DNA from: a virus
DNA length: 33,044 bases
Strand: one strand, 5' to 3'
Virus record (IMG/VR): IMGVR_UViG_3300021091_000240
Span: 1 to 33,044 of that record
Under the pieces are notes generated by a model. That model was not told where the DNA came from and searched no databases. It saw only the letters and a list, made by a program, of their open reading frames with translations. Position numbers and translations under genes: made by a program. Positions within the stretch are counted from its first letter, which is position 1; each line of letters starts with the position of its first letter. This document shows, piece by piece, positions 18,840 to 27,087 of the stretch.

Positions 18840-20025
18840 TTTTAAAATTCCTTATCACTGTAGGTTTCACTTCTCCTAGATAACATAGACAAGGATGATT
18901 GAAAATCCACGTAGAAACGATCGCGTCACTGAGCGGAGGCACATAACAGTTTGTCCCTATAATTTTAACATCTATTTTATTTTTAAACAACCATTTAGGC
19001 GGCTTCTGTAAGAAAATATAGATGTTACCTTCGTCGACTTTTCCTCCTAATCGATTTTCTTTGATCCAAGAGTTAATGTGAGAATTCTCTTTTTCTGATT
19101 CTCTGAAACAGATTTTGATTTCATCTTTACAGCCAGCGATTTCAGCATCAGATATGAACTGTTTTAACCATTCGAGCAAATTTTTGGTGTTCTTATCTAA
19201 GATCACTGCCGAGCGGCCACCGGCCGATCTATGCAGGTCGAAAAATTTTGAATTCTCTTTCAACCAAAATTGATTGGCAGAATTAACAGAAACACACTCT
19301 ACCAAGGTACTGAGTGGTTTTTCCGATTTTAATGGAAACCCCATGGTTTTCGCCAAGAAAATATCCTGTTCGCGGATACCTGTTTTTTTAGATTCGAACG
19401 CTTCGATCGCGTCGTTGACCGCATTGACTAATATGACCCTGTGTTCGTCGGCGCGAGCATACGGCATTATCGAATCTTGCTGTTGCCATATCTCTTCGAC
19501 ACTGCTGACTAGATCTAAAAATGTATTATCTATGTCAAAATTGTGGTAATTTACGAATTCATTAACGTGCATGATATTGTGTTTGTATGCTTCAATCATG
19601 CGTAATTTTTTTTCATGATCCCATCGATTATTTTCACTGTTCGACCTTTCATTCTTGACCTCGTTGTCGAACGTTTCTTTTAGCGAGAAGGGGAATTTCA
19701 AGCAAATCCAGATTTTTTTCTGATCATCAACTTTGACAAAAACTTTTTTAGATAGATCTAAGGTACGAAAAGGTTTTTTCCATACCGGATTTGATATCTC
19801 CGATTTATAATCTAGACCGAGATCGAAACTTTCGTTTTTATATCTAGATAAAATCTTTAAAAGATAGTTGGCTTGATTAGAAGTCAGCGATTTTTCGTCA
19901 TTCGCACAGTAATCATGAAGGCTATATGTGGCCTTGAGGTCCTGATTGGTCACCAATAACTGCTGCGAGGAAATCAAAGAATGAAATTGATCAAAAATAT
20001 CTTCTATGTAAACAGATTTTGACAT
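18826..20025 (-). CDS. Large unknown protein leading the UvsW operon
   Basis: 399 residues, soluble, charged, mixed alpha/beta. 'EKSLTSNQANYLLKILSRYK' near residue 45 and the basic, beta-rich C-terminus ending 'GEVKPTVIRNFKIVKL' stand out; 'DLHRSAGGRSAVILDKNT' is a Gly/Ser turn but not a P-loop. I recall similar long proteins next to uvsW in T4-like marine phages, uncharacterised. The start ATG 20025 is six bases after the -10 box, so it is probably translated from a leaderless mRNA. Overlap with UvsW by 14 nt suggests co-production and perhaps a partner role. Confidence 0.75.
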   Translation of the reverse strand: MSKSVYIEDIFDQFHSLISSQQLLVTNQDLKATYSLHDYCANDEKSLTSNQANYLLKILSRYKNESFDLGLDYKSEISNPVWKKPFRTLDLSKKVFVKVDDQKKIWICLKFPFSLKETFDNEVKNERSNSENNRWDHEKKLRMIEAYKHNIMHVNEFVNYHNFDIDNTFLDLVSSVEEIWQQQDSIMPYARADEHRVILVNAVNDAIEAFESKKTGIREQDIFLAKTMGFPLKSEKPLSTLVECVSVNSANQFWLKENSKFFDLHRSAGGRSAVILDKNTKNLLEWLKQFISDAEIAGCKDEIKICFRESEKENSHINSWIKENRLGGKVDEGNIYIFLQKPPKWLFKNKIDVKIIGTNCYVPPLSDAIVSTWIFNHPCLCYLGEVKPTVIRNFKIVKL

Positions 20026-20031
20026 TGTAGT

Positions 20032-20060
20032 AGTTTACTATAATTTCTGCATTAGGTCAA
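20032..20060 (-). promoter_or_regulatory. Sigma-70-type promoter, leaderless, for the UvsW operon
   Basis: Minus strand: TTGACC (20060-20055), 17-bp spacer, TAAACT (20037-20032), then ACTACA and ATG (20025-20023). Both boxes are one base off consensus relative to the 12380 promoter, but spacing and the six-base gap to ATG are identical. It lies in the 39-bp gap between two genes. Confidence 0.65.
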
Positions 20061-20064
20061 GATT

Positions 20065-20895
20065 TTAAAATCCAGAAAAAATCCTGGAAAATGGCAGGCC
20101 CGACTGTATTTCCGGGACCGTCCATTCGGTATGACATAATTTTAAAAACCATTCTTCTCTATCAGGAAGCGTCGGATCTTCTAGATTCTCCCAATGATCT
20201 GAAACTGGATGTGCTAAACTGGTTTGATCGCAGATGATCGGAGTTCCTTCGACGGCGGCACGCACTGCTGGCCCACTATTGAAATTGATCACACAATGAT
20301 ATGAGTAATCCATATTGAAATCATCGTAGGAGTTTGGTATCTTGACCGGTCGGATCAATTCTGTACCCGGTAAATTTACGTGAAAGGGAGATCGAGGATG
20401 AGGCCTAACATCGATCAGCCTATCCGAATACTGCCTTGCTTTGCTTACCATCGCTGAAACCCATTGCGCCATACTAGGCTGACCTTGCCATTGGAGGCTG
20501 TGTTCGTGCTGGCAGGCGATTAATATGCGATTTTTTCGCTTGTCATTGATCGGCTTCAGGACTACTCCTAATTTTTTAGGTCGATCGGTATCAAGCATAT
20601 GGTCATTGCCAAACTTTCCGAGCCCGTGTATATGATCGAGGCTCAGTCTCCATGTAGAACCACGGAAAAGATTTCCAACTTCAATGATCATCACGGACCT
20701 TCCCTGAGATTTGGCTCTTTCGAACACCAATTTATTAGGTTTCATCCGACCATACCAAAGGACCGACCATATCACGTCAATGTCTTGGCCGTCTTCGACC
20801 ACCGCCATGCCGATATTTTTCAATCCCTGCTCTACAGCAGCAAATACCGGTGGACTGTTTAGAGCGCCGTGCTCTTTCCATAATTTAAATTTCAT
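20065..20895 (-). CDS. Capsule-polysaccharide-type glycosyltransferase-like protein A
   Basis: 276 residues. The C-terminal half has a GT-B-like nucleotide-sugar pattern: 'IDVRPHPRSPF' near 163 and 'VINFNSGPAVRAAVEGTPII' near 205-225, followed by 'LPDREEWFLKLCHTEW' and 'EIQSGLPFSRI'. Capsule synthesis proteins (KpsS/KpsC type) show the same order of basic HP motif and an NSxxxxxAxxxGxP helix. Two paralogs are at 23890 and 26287; all three share the 'NxNS.....A...G.P' block and a Trp/His-rich end. It probably adds a sugar to a surface or virion glycan. A late-type TAAATA lies upstream at 20917-20922 on the minus strand. Confidence 0.65.
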   Translation of the reverse strand: MKFKLWKEHGALNSPPVFAAVEQGLKNIGMAVVEDGQDIDVIWSVLWYGRMKPNKLVFERAKSQGRSVMIIEVGNLFRGSTWRLSLDHIHGLGKFGNDHMLDTDRPKKLGVVLKPINDKRKNRILIACQHEHSLQWQGQPSMAQWVSAMVSKARQYSDRLIDVRPHPRSPFHVNLPGTELIRPVKIPNSYDDFNMDYSYHCVINFNSGPAVRAAVEGTPIICDQTSLAHPVSDHWENLEDPTLPDREEWFLKLCHTEWTVPEIQSGLPFSRIFSGF

Positions 20896-20902
20896 AAGGT
20901 CT

Positions 20903-20910
20903 TATAAATA
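20903..20910 (+). promoter_or_regulatory. T4-type late promoter TATAAATA (perfect)
   Basis: Perfect octamer, 22 bases before ATG 20933 on the + strand. Only seven bases further on, TATTTA (20917-20922) reads TAAATA on the minus strand, toward the gene ending at 20065, so this short gap seems to hold crossing divergent late promoters. Confidence 0.7.
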
Positions 20911-20916
20911 ACCTAG

Positions 20917-20922
20917 TATTTA
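20917..20922 (-). promoter_or_regulatory. Late promoter-like TAAATA (minus strand)
   Basis: Minus strand ATTAAATACT, matching the last six bases of TATAAATA, about 21 bases before ATG 20895. It is weaker evidence than the perfect + strand octamer beside it. Confidence 0.4.
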
Positions 20923-20932
20923 ATGATAAATT

Positions 20933-21328
20933 ATGAGCAAATTCGCTAAACGGATAAAAAAGTTAAACAAAAAATCTCGGAACATCTTGGTCGCAGGCAG
21001 CGCCTGGGGAAATCTGTCGGAACTGACGGATTCGTTCGGAACTATCTTTCTAATCGATGACAAGAAAAGGATATTGCGTTCAAAGAACATCGTGTATCGT
21101 GAAAATTTCGATAATATTTCACACCTATATGATGTCGATGTGGTATTGATCGACTTGGATCACGAAAATCACATCACAGAACTTTTACCGTTACTGAAAA
21201 GATGGAATTCTCTCATAGTCATTGAGGGTCCTGCTTTGATTTCTCAAGAAAATCAGAGATTTCTCAAATCACACAACTATCAGATCGTGGATGTTTACAA
21301 AAATCATTATGTCTGGAAATTAAGATAG
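20933..21328 (+). CDS. Small Rossmann-like protein, unknown (131 aa)
   Basis: After a basic N-terminus (MSKFAKRIKKLNKKSRN) comes 'ILVAGSAWGNLSEL', a strand-loop-helix like the first unit of a Rossmann or methyltransferase fold, then 'IFLIDDKK', 'DVDVVLIDLDHENHI' and 'SLIVIEGPALI', alternating strands and helices to the C-terminus. It looks like the core of a methyltransferase without the substrate domain, about half normal length. I cannot show catalytic residues. It follows a perfect late promoter and precedes the GDP-mannose dehydratase, with its own late promoter in between. Confidence 0.6.
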   Translation: MSKFAKRIKKLNKKSRNILVAGSAWGNLSELTDSFGTIFLIDDKKRILRSKNIVYRENFDNISHLYDVDVVLIDLDHENHITELLPLLKRWNSLIVIEGPALISQENQRFLKSHNYQIVDVYKNHYVWKLR

Positions 21329-21342
21329 GCATAATCTCATAC

Positions 21343-21350
21343 TATAAATA
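21343..21350 (+). promoter_or_regulatory. T4-type late promoter TATAAATA (perfect)
   Basis: Perfect octamer 26 bases before ATG 21377, with GAGGA as ribosome site near 21368-21372. It drives the gmd and glycosyltransferase pair. Confidence 0.75.
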
Positions 21351-21376
21351 AAAAACTAATCTAGACTGAGGAAAAA

Positions 21377-22360
21377 ATGAAAAAGATTGCATTTGTTACC
21401 GGAATGACCGGGCAAGATGGTCCGTATCTAGCAAAACTACTACTAGAAAAAGATTATAAGGTCTACGGACTGATAAAAAGGTATTCCAACCCTAATTTAG
21501 ACAACATAAAATATCTCGGAATCGAGCACGATGTCGAATTAATCACCGGCGATATCACTGATGATGGATGCATGAATCATTTGATTAAAAGTCTCAAACC
21601 CAATGAGTTTTATAATCTCGCAGCACAGAGTTTCGTGGGAGCCAGTTGGGATCTGAACAAATTGACCACCGAAGTAAATGCCGTCGGAGTGCTTAATATT
21701 CTAAACGCCATCAAGCAGCACAACCCCGACACTAGATTTTATCAGGCATCTACCTCAGAGATGTACGGAAACAGCATTGAAATCTCAGGTGGACACCAAG
21801 ATGAATCTACACCTTTCTGGCCTCGCAGTCCCTACGGTGTGGCTAAATTATATGCCTATTGGATGACCATAAATTTCCGTGAAAGTTACAGTCTGCATGC
21901 TTCAAACGGAATATTGTTTAATCACGAATCCCCCATCCGAGGCAAAGAATTCGTCACTAGAAAGATCACAGACGGCGTGGCCAAGATCAAATGCGGTCTA
22001 GCAGACAGTATCACGTTAGGTAATCTCGATGCCAAGAGAGATTGGGGATTCGCTGGCGATTTCGTAGAAGCCATGTGGTTGATGCTACAACAAGATGAAC
22101 CCGGCGACTATGTCGTGGCCACAGGGCAACAATATACCATAGGTGATCTATTAGAACGTGCATTTAAATATGCTGGAATCGATGACTGGCAGCAGTATGT
22201 TAAAAGTGATCCCAGATTTAAACGTCCTGCAGAATTGTTTAGCCTCTGCGGTAGTCCGAAAAAAGCGGAGACAGTGCTAGGCTGGCAACGACGCACAAGT
22301 TTTGAAGATCTTGTCAGAATGATGGTAGAGGCCGACATACAAAGATATCAGACTAAATGA
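21377..22360 (+). CDS. gmd: GDP-mannose 4,6-dehydratase
   Basis: 327 residues, extended short-chain dehydrogenase. 'VTGMTGQDGPYLAKLLLEK' (7-25) is the NADP-binding start typical of GMD. 'FYNLAAQSFVGASWD' (78-92), 'ASTSEMYG' (124-131) with Ser/Thr, and Tyr153-x3-Lys157 ('SPYGVAKLYAYW') make up the catalytic set; 'ILFNHESPIRGKEFVTRK' is a further GMD signature. It converts GDP-D-mannose to GDP-4-keto-6-deoxy-mannose, precursor of GDP-fucose, rhamnose or perosamine. No following reductase or aminotransferase is evident in this window, so the end product depends on the host or another region. Stop overlaps the next start by ATGA. Confidence 0.95.
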   Translation: MKKIAFVTGMTGQDGPYLAKLLLEKDYKVYGLIKRYSNPNLDNIKYLGIEHDVELITGDITDDGCMNHLIKSLKPNEFYNLAAQSFVGASWDLNKLTTEVNAVGVLNILNAIKQHNPDTRFYQASTSEMYGNSIEISGGHQDESTPFWPRSPYGVAKLYAYWMTINFRESYSLHASNGILFNHESPIRGKEFVTRKITDGVAKIKCGLADSITLGNLDAKRDWGFAGDFVEAMWLMLQQDEPGDYVVATGQQYTIGDLLERAFKYAGIDDWQQYVKSDPRFKRPAELFSLCGSPKKAETVLGWQRRTSFEDLVRMMVEADIQRYQTK

Positions 22361-23178
22361 AAAAAGCCGTAGTAACTACCTTCCATAAAGAGGGCTACGA
22401 CAAATATGCCAAGAGGATGGTACAAACATTCTTGAAGACTTGGCCCTGGGATATAACATTATATGCATATCCTCAAGATCATACCATAGACGAATCTGCA
22501 GAAAATCTCGTAGTTCGAGATTTACATGAATCGTGCCCGGAATTAGTCTCTTTTAAAAATCGGTGGAAGGATGATCCTAAGGCCAGGGGCGAAGTAGCGA
22601 CTGGCCCAATGGATCGTAAAGGCAAGCAGCCAGGAATCGGGTTTAGGTGGGATGCTATTCGATTTAGCCATAAGATCTATTCTGTTTGCCATGCTGCTCG
22701 AAACACTAAGGCTGACCTATTGCTATGGATGGATGCTGATATGATCTGCCATACTCCTATTCCTCATCATTTTATCGATAGGATGTGCCAGTCTCATATT
22801 GGTCTAGGGTTTTTAGGCAGAGAAAGAAAATTTACTGAATGTGGTCTTTACTCTATGAATCTTCGAGATAAAAATACCCAGGAATTTTTATCTGAATTCC
22901 AACAGGCCTATGACAGCGGACGGATTTTCCAGTTCAGTGAATGGAACGATTGCTGGGTTTTTGACGAAGTTCGCAAAGAAGTCAAGCAACGCCACCCCGA
23001 GTGGCAGTGGAACGATTGGTGTAAAGGATTAATCAAAGGTGAAGGCCATCCTCTGGTTAACAGCGAATGGGGTGCTTATCTGGATCACCTTAAAGGTAAC
23101 CGTAAAAATCACGGTAAAAGCCTAAAAACCGATTTTATACGACCACGCACTGAAAGATACTGGCTCAATCCTCAATAA
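22357..23178 (+). CDS. Glycosyltransferase with DxD motif (GT-A type)
   Basis: 273 residues. 'VVTTFHKEGYDKYAKRMVQTF' opens the fold and 'LLLWMDADMICHTPIP' (Asp126-x-Asp128) is the metal/nucleotide-sugar site of a GT-A enzyme. The same layout is in the convergent gene 23165 ('ILWLDADVL') and in the second half of 24825 ('VVWIDADIAVL'), so all three are one family. The acceptor is unknown. Coupled to gmd by ATGA, so it may use its product. Its last 14 bases overlap the convergent gene's 3' end. Confidence 0.75.
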   Translation: MKKAVVTTFHKEGYDKYAKRMVQTFLKTWPWDITLYAYPQDHTIDESAENLVVRDLHESCPELVSFKNRWKDDPKARGEVATGPMDRKGKQPGIGFRWDAIRFSHKIYSVCHAARNTKADLLLWMDADMICHTPIPHHFIDRMCQSHIGLGFLGRERKFTECGLYSMNLRDKNTQEFLSEFQQAYDSGRIFQFSEWNDCWVFDEVRKEVKQRHPEWQWNDWCKGLIKGEGHPLVNSEWGAYLDHLKGNRKNHGKSLKTDFIRPRTERYWLNPQ

Positions 23179-23893
23179 AATATTCAGACTTGGCTGCTTT
23201 GGCTTTGTAATGGTGTAGATAAGGCCCTAAAATTGTATGTCCTATAGGAGTCCTATAGGGCTTTTTGAATTCAGCACAAAGATCAATAATTTTATTATTT
23301 TCCTGGAATTCTTTGGCTACTGCACCTAGGACTTCGCCATCATAAAATCGTCTTAGATTCTTATCTAATCTTTTATTGTAATATTCTTCATATCGATCCG
23401 CAAACTGCCTAAAACTATCGTGTCTAGTATTCACTGCAAATACACCACTTTCTGCACTGGGAACAATAGGACTGTTTATATCATCTTTTTTGAGATTATG
23501 CCAAACTCGCATATATGTCAACAAACTGTCGCTGGGAGATAATTGTTTTATAAACTCTAATGGTATAGGTTTAGTTGTTAACACATCAGCATCTAACCAT
23601 AATATTCTATCTGCATCTGAATGAATAAAGGCGTGAATGATACTGTAAGCTTTTTTAGCAAATATTTTTACTCTGCTTTTATATTTTTGATCATTTTGAA
23701 AATCTGTATGATTTTTTCCTAATTGAGAAAAAGGAATCTGTTTAATTCTTGCCTGATCAGGCAATGAAAATTCTTCTATATATACAGTTAGTGTTAGTTC
23801 ATTCGGCCAATATTTCAACCAAGTGCTTACGCATTCCTTGCCGATTCCGTTATAATATCTCTCATTAAAACTTGTAATAACTTCTATTTTCAT
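23165..23893 (-). CDS. Glycosyltransferase with DxD motif (GT-A type), paralog
   Basis: 242 residues from ATG 23893, chosen because it overlaps the preceding stop as ATGA; the longer reading from 23920 adds residues inside that gene. 'MKIEVITSFNERYYNGIGKE' and 'CVSTWLKYWP' match the start of the 22357 protein, and 'ILWLDADVLTTKPIP' (Asp101-x-Asp103) is the metal site. 'SAESGVFAVNTRHDSFRQF' is the acceptor-side strand seen in related enzymes. It is the last gene of the minus-strand unit that begins at 27848. Confidence 0.75.
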   Translation of the reverse strand: MKIEVITSFNERYYNGIGKECVSTWLKYWPNELTLTVYIEEFSLPDQARIKQIPFSQLGKNHTDFQNDQKYKSRVKIFAKKAYSIIHAFIHSDADRILWLDADVLTTKPIPLEFIKQLSPSDSLLTYMRVWHNLKKDDINSPIVPSAESGVFAVNTRHDSFRQFADRYEEYYNKRLDKNLRRFYDGEVLGAVAKEFQENNKIIDLCAEFKKPYRTPIGHTILGPYLHHYKAKAAKSEYFIED

Positions 23894-24828
23894 ACAAAAT
23901 TTCTCATATACGCCCAACAAGTGCCATTAGAAATCTCATTGAAATTCCAATGAAACATAGACAGTCTTTCGATCCAGGGCTGTCTATCTGGGAGATTGGG
24001 GTTTTCAATCAGTGCCAAATCAGTATTAGCAATTTCTTTGCATTGACTTCTTTCGGGATCAGTAACAAATATTGGATAACCTTCCACGGCTGCACCAACA
24101 GTGGGGCTTGAATTATAGTTGACCACTGCCCAACAGTTTTGTAGATCTCCGATAAGATCTGTACCTTCCTTACTGAGTCTAACCTTTTTAAGATTACCTA
24201 TTTTTTTAATAAGGTTATTAGCAGAAAGGTAATTTTTCGAATGCTTATCTCCAGGATGGGCTCTTATAACTATTTCTCTATCTGTATACTGTCTTAATGT
24301 TCTAATAGTAGATGCTGTCCAATCAACTACATCAAAACCTCCCATCGACCAACCACCATTTCTTTGTAGACACAGCAGTATATGATTACCGGTTGATCTG
24401 TAATCCTTGAGAGATATACCTAAGTTTTTTGACAGCAGACGCCACCGCAACGGATCTACTTGTTTGTCACAATATTCACCAGTATTAGGGAAAATTCCAT
24501 CATAACTGTATCTCAGGTAATGGTGTGGATTGGTTTTATCTGTATACAAAAATAAATTGCTATCTGCTAGTAAAACTCTTTTACCATTTCTTTTTTGATT
24601 ATCTATGATCTGTTTTCTAAAACTAAGATGAAGCGAATCTTTGGAATCTTCATGCACCCAGCCAACCATCATGGCCACATCTGCTTCTATTAAATTTCTA
24701 TGTTCGTGTACAACAACGTCGTCTAAACCTAGAAAAGCAACACCTAGAGGAAATTTATTTAAAATATCATTTTTTTCTAAATTTTTGATGTTAGGAGGCA
24801 AGCAGGCCGAGTACACAACAAATTTCAT
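23890..24828 (-). CDS. Capsule-polysaccharide-type glycosyltransferase-like protein B
   Basis: 312 residues. 'VGWVHEDSKDSLHLSFRKQII' and 'RNGKRVLLADSNLFLY' form the N-terminal domain; 'GGWSMGGFDVVDW', 'EIVIRAHPGDKHSK', 'AVVNYNSSPTVGAAVEGYPI' and 'LPDRQPWIERLSMFHWN' the C-terminal GT-B-like part. It shares with its paralogs (20065, 26287) the basic HP motif, the NSxP block and a 'FHxNEIxxGT' end. Donor and acceptor are unknown. Joined to both neighbours by 4-nt overlaps (3' at 23890-23893, 5' at 24825-24828). Confidence 0.65.
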   Translation of the reverse strand: MKFVVYSACLPPNIKNLEKNDILNKFPLGVAFLGLDDVVVHEHRNLIEADVAMMVGWVHEDSKDSLHLSFRKQIIDNQKRNGKRVLLADSNLFLYTDKTNPHHYLRYSYDGIFPNTGEYCDKQVDPLRWRLLSKNLGISLKDYRSTGNHILLCLQRNGGWSMGGFDVVDWTASTIRTLRQYTDREIVIRAHPGDKHSKNYLSANNLIKKIGNLKKVRLSKEGTDLIGDLQNCWAVVNYNSSPTVGAAVEGYPIFVTDPERSQCKEIANTDLALIENPNLPDRQPWIERLSMFHWNFNEISNGTCWAYMRNFV

Positions 24829-26294
24829 TTTTTCTTTTCCTTTTTGTTGGTCGACTCGTCGTTGTTTAATTTCTTAAGTTGATCTTTTCTATCGATTCCT
24901 AGATAGTGTTCGAAATAGTCTTTCAAATAACTATTCTGCATATTAAATCTATTAGGGTATTCTTCGTGCGAAGATGCCCATTTTGACCAATGAGGAACAA
25001 AGGTTTGTGCCGTCCATTTTTTACTTAACATGGTCACTGCATAGTGATCGTAGGGTTGTTTACATTCAAATATTTTTCCATTATACCACATCAACGAATA
25101 TTCTTTGATAAATTTATCAAATTCTTGATGTCTAGAGTTAAACGACACGATTCCTGTGTCTATATGATCATATTTTTGAGGGTGATCACTGCCACAGTCT
25201 AACGTGCCCCAGACATTTTTGCCCGGATGTAGCAACTCCAATGCTCTAGGTCTACTTAGAGGATTGAGCACAGCAATGTCTGCATCGATCCAAACAACTA
25301 TGCCTTTGAATTTTCTAGCAGCCCATACTTGTACACGACTTTTCTTCCAGAATCTATCGGCCTTACTTCCCCCCATGCCTTCTTTCATCCAAGGGTCTTC
25401 TGGGTTGGCTATATCCTTCCAAAAACTATATACATTGCCTACAGGAAAATCTGCTGGTTTGTCATCCCATACAACCACTACCTCTCCAGGCAATCTACTC
25501 CAGGTCGGCATCGTGTATTTGGCACAGTGTTCCCAATATTCGCGAGATAAAGAAGTCACCCAAGTAATAGGAGCATAAGCAGTGACATTATTTCTGCTTA
25601 ACTCGTTGGCATATTCCATGAGATACTGGTACCAAACGTTTTTATATTCACATTCCATATGCTGGGGAAACCACGGGCCTCCTTCAGTCCAATGATAGCC
25701 CACTGGTTTTCCGTTTTGGCATTGTTCTGTACGATTATGACCCACTAAAAAATTATATTGGCAATTTAATTCACCTATTTCCGAATCTGCCAACCACTGG
25801 AACCTGTGCAGGTAAGAACCAGGCTGAGTATTAACTTCATTAATGTTTAGTTTTACATTAGATGGATGCCCACAGTTCCATAAGATCATTGAACTCCAGT
25901 TTTTTCTGGGATATTGGCTCTGGGGTTTGCCATCCATCTTTACAGTGCTGGTAGGATTATAATTATGTTTGACTACCATTACTGCGTATTTAGGATCTGC
26001 TTGATCAAATATTCTTTGTATGTCACCGTCCCAGACAAAATCGCAGTCACAGAATAATGCCCATCCTTCTAAATTCATAATCTGAGGAACTAAAAATCTT
26101 GTGAATGTAAATTCGGTTGAACTTAGAGGATCAACCTCTCTGCTATAATAACCTTCTCGTCTTAATTGATCTTGTTTTAAGGGTTTGACTTGGGCGTTAG
26201 GCGTGTTCTTGTATATAGAATATTCGCAGACCTTGTAGGCAATATCTTCTCTATAATCATAGCCTACAAATACAGGTAAAAAACTATCACTCAT
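24825..26294 (-). CDS. Two-domain glycosyltransferase (two DxD sites)
   Basis: 489 residues. Domain 1 (about 1-240): 'PVFVGYDYREDIAYKVCEYSI' and 'ALFCDCDFVWDGDI' (Asp83-x-Asp85), a GT8-like fold common in marine phages and bacteria. Domain 2 (about 242-470): 'VTSLSREYWEHCAKYTMPTW', then 'GIVVWIDADIAVLNPL' (Asp337-x-Asp339) and 'HIDTGIVSFNSRH', similar to the single-domain proteins at 22357 and 23165. The fusion suggests two successive sugar transfers by one polypeptide. The tail is Lys/Asn-rich. It overlaps the preceding gene by 8 nt. Confidence 0.75.
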   Translation of the reverse strand: MSDSFLPVFVGYDYREDIAYKVCEYSIYKNTPNAQVKPLKQDQLRREGYYSREVDPLSSTEFTFTRFLVPQIMNLEGWALFCDCDFVWDGDIQRIFDQADPKYAVMVVKHNYNPTSTVKMDGKPQSQYPRKNWSSMILWNCGHPSNVKLNINEVNTQPGSYLHRFQWLADSEIGELNCQYNFLVGHNRTEQCQNGKPVGYHWTEGGPWFPQHMECEYKNVWYQYLMEYANELSRNNVTAYAPITWVTSLSREYWEHCAKYTMPTWSRLPGEVVVVWDDKPADFPVGNVYSFWKDIANPEDPWMKEGMGGSKADRFWKKSRVQVWAARKFKGIVVWIDADIAVLNPLSRPRALELLHPGKNVWGTLDCGSDHPQKYDHIDTGIVSFNSRHQEFDKFIKEYSLMWYNGKIFECKQPYDHYAVTMLSKKWTAQTFVPHWSKWASSHEEYPNRFNMQNSYLKDYFEHYLGIDRKDQLKKLNNDESTNKKEKKK

Positions 26295-27087
26295 TTAAAA
26301 TTCTCCAGGCTGTGCCATCTTTTAATTCGTTAACATGGAACTGACCATAGGCTAGATGGCAGGCCCATTGATGCACTTTGTCTTTGTCGGGATAATAAGG
26401 TTTTTCGATTAGACTAAGATCATTAGATGTTACCGGCGACGCTGCGTGAGTAGGGGATAGTGTAAATGCCGGAATGCCATACATTACAGCCTCCGATGCA
26501 GCATTACTATTGAATGTAACTAAACAATGCACATCGTCGTCCAATGCTTCTTTAAGAGTATTCATTAAAGTTCTATCCTGCCGACTCTTTACACGTTCTC
26601 GCACTTCAACTGGTCGATCTGTGTATTTTTTTATTGTATCGATAGTTTCTTGTACCCACTTTTCTAATTCTAAACCGTAAAATTTCATAGGTTTTTCATC
26701 TGGCTTGGCTATCAAAATTTTTCTACCACCTTTCTTCCAAGGATAGATGGGGATGCCTAATTTTCTAAATCTGTCGTCGGGTCGCACAGTTAACTCGCTG
26801 TGTTGCAGATCATTCTTAACAATGCGATGATAATATTTCCATCCCATGGGATTGATAAGGCTGCGCTGATTGCCTATATATCCAGTATCCATAAAATAAA
26901 AGTCACGGCCAGCCAACCAACATTTTTTCATTATCTTGTGTTTGAGAATGCCTCGCAATACTATAGGATCATCAGAATCTTTAAAATCAAAATCGTCTGT
27001 ATTAATCACCCGACCACCGCTACCCATCGCGAACATATTAATATATTCGTCCTTGCCTTCTTTACTTAGAAAAATCCAATTATTCAT
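26287..27087 (-). CDS. Capsule-polysaccharide-type glycosyltransferase-like protein C
   Basis: 266 residues. 'WIFLSKEGKDEYINMFAMGSG' is a distinct start; 'CWLAGRDFYFMDTGYIGNQ' and 'RKILIAKPDEKPMKFYGLE' lead to the C-terminal 'HCLVTFNSNAASEAVMYGIPAF' block and the ending 'FHVNELKDGTAWRIL'. These words align with proteins at 20065 and 23890, so this is a third paralog. Its own start overlaps the stop of the cytidylyltransferase-cupin gene by ATGA, linking sugar activation to transfer. Confidence 0.65.
   Translation of the reverse strand: MNNWIFLSKEGKDEYINMFAMGSGGRVINTDDFDFKDSDDPIVLRGILKHKIMKKCWLAGRDFYFMDTGYIGNQRSLINPMGWKYYHRIVKNDLQHSELTVRPDDRFRKLGIPIYPWKKGGRKILIAKPDEKPMKFYGLELEKWVQETIDTIKKYTDRPVEVRERVKSRQDRTLMNTLKEALDDDVHCLVTFNSNAASEAVMYGIPAFTLSPTHAASPVTSNDLSLIEKPYYPDKDKVHQWACHLAYGQFHVNELKDGTAWRILNE

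Noticed and set aside
18826-20025. The 'HRSAGGRS' stretch as a nucleotide-binding P-loop
   Set aside because: Lacks the GxxxxGK[ST] pattern and no Walker B-like strand follows.
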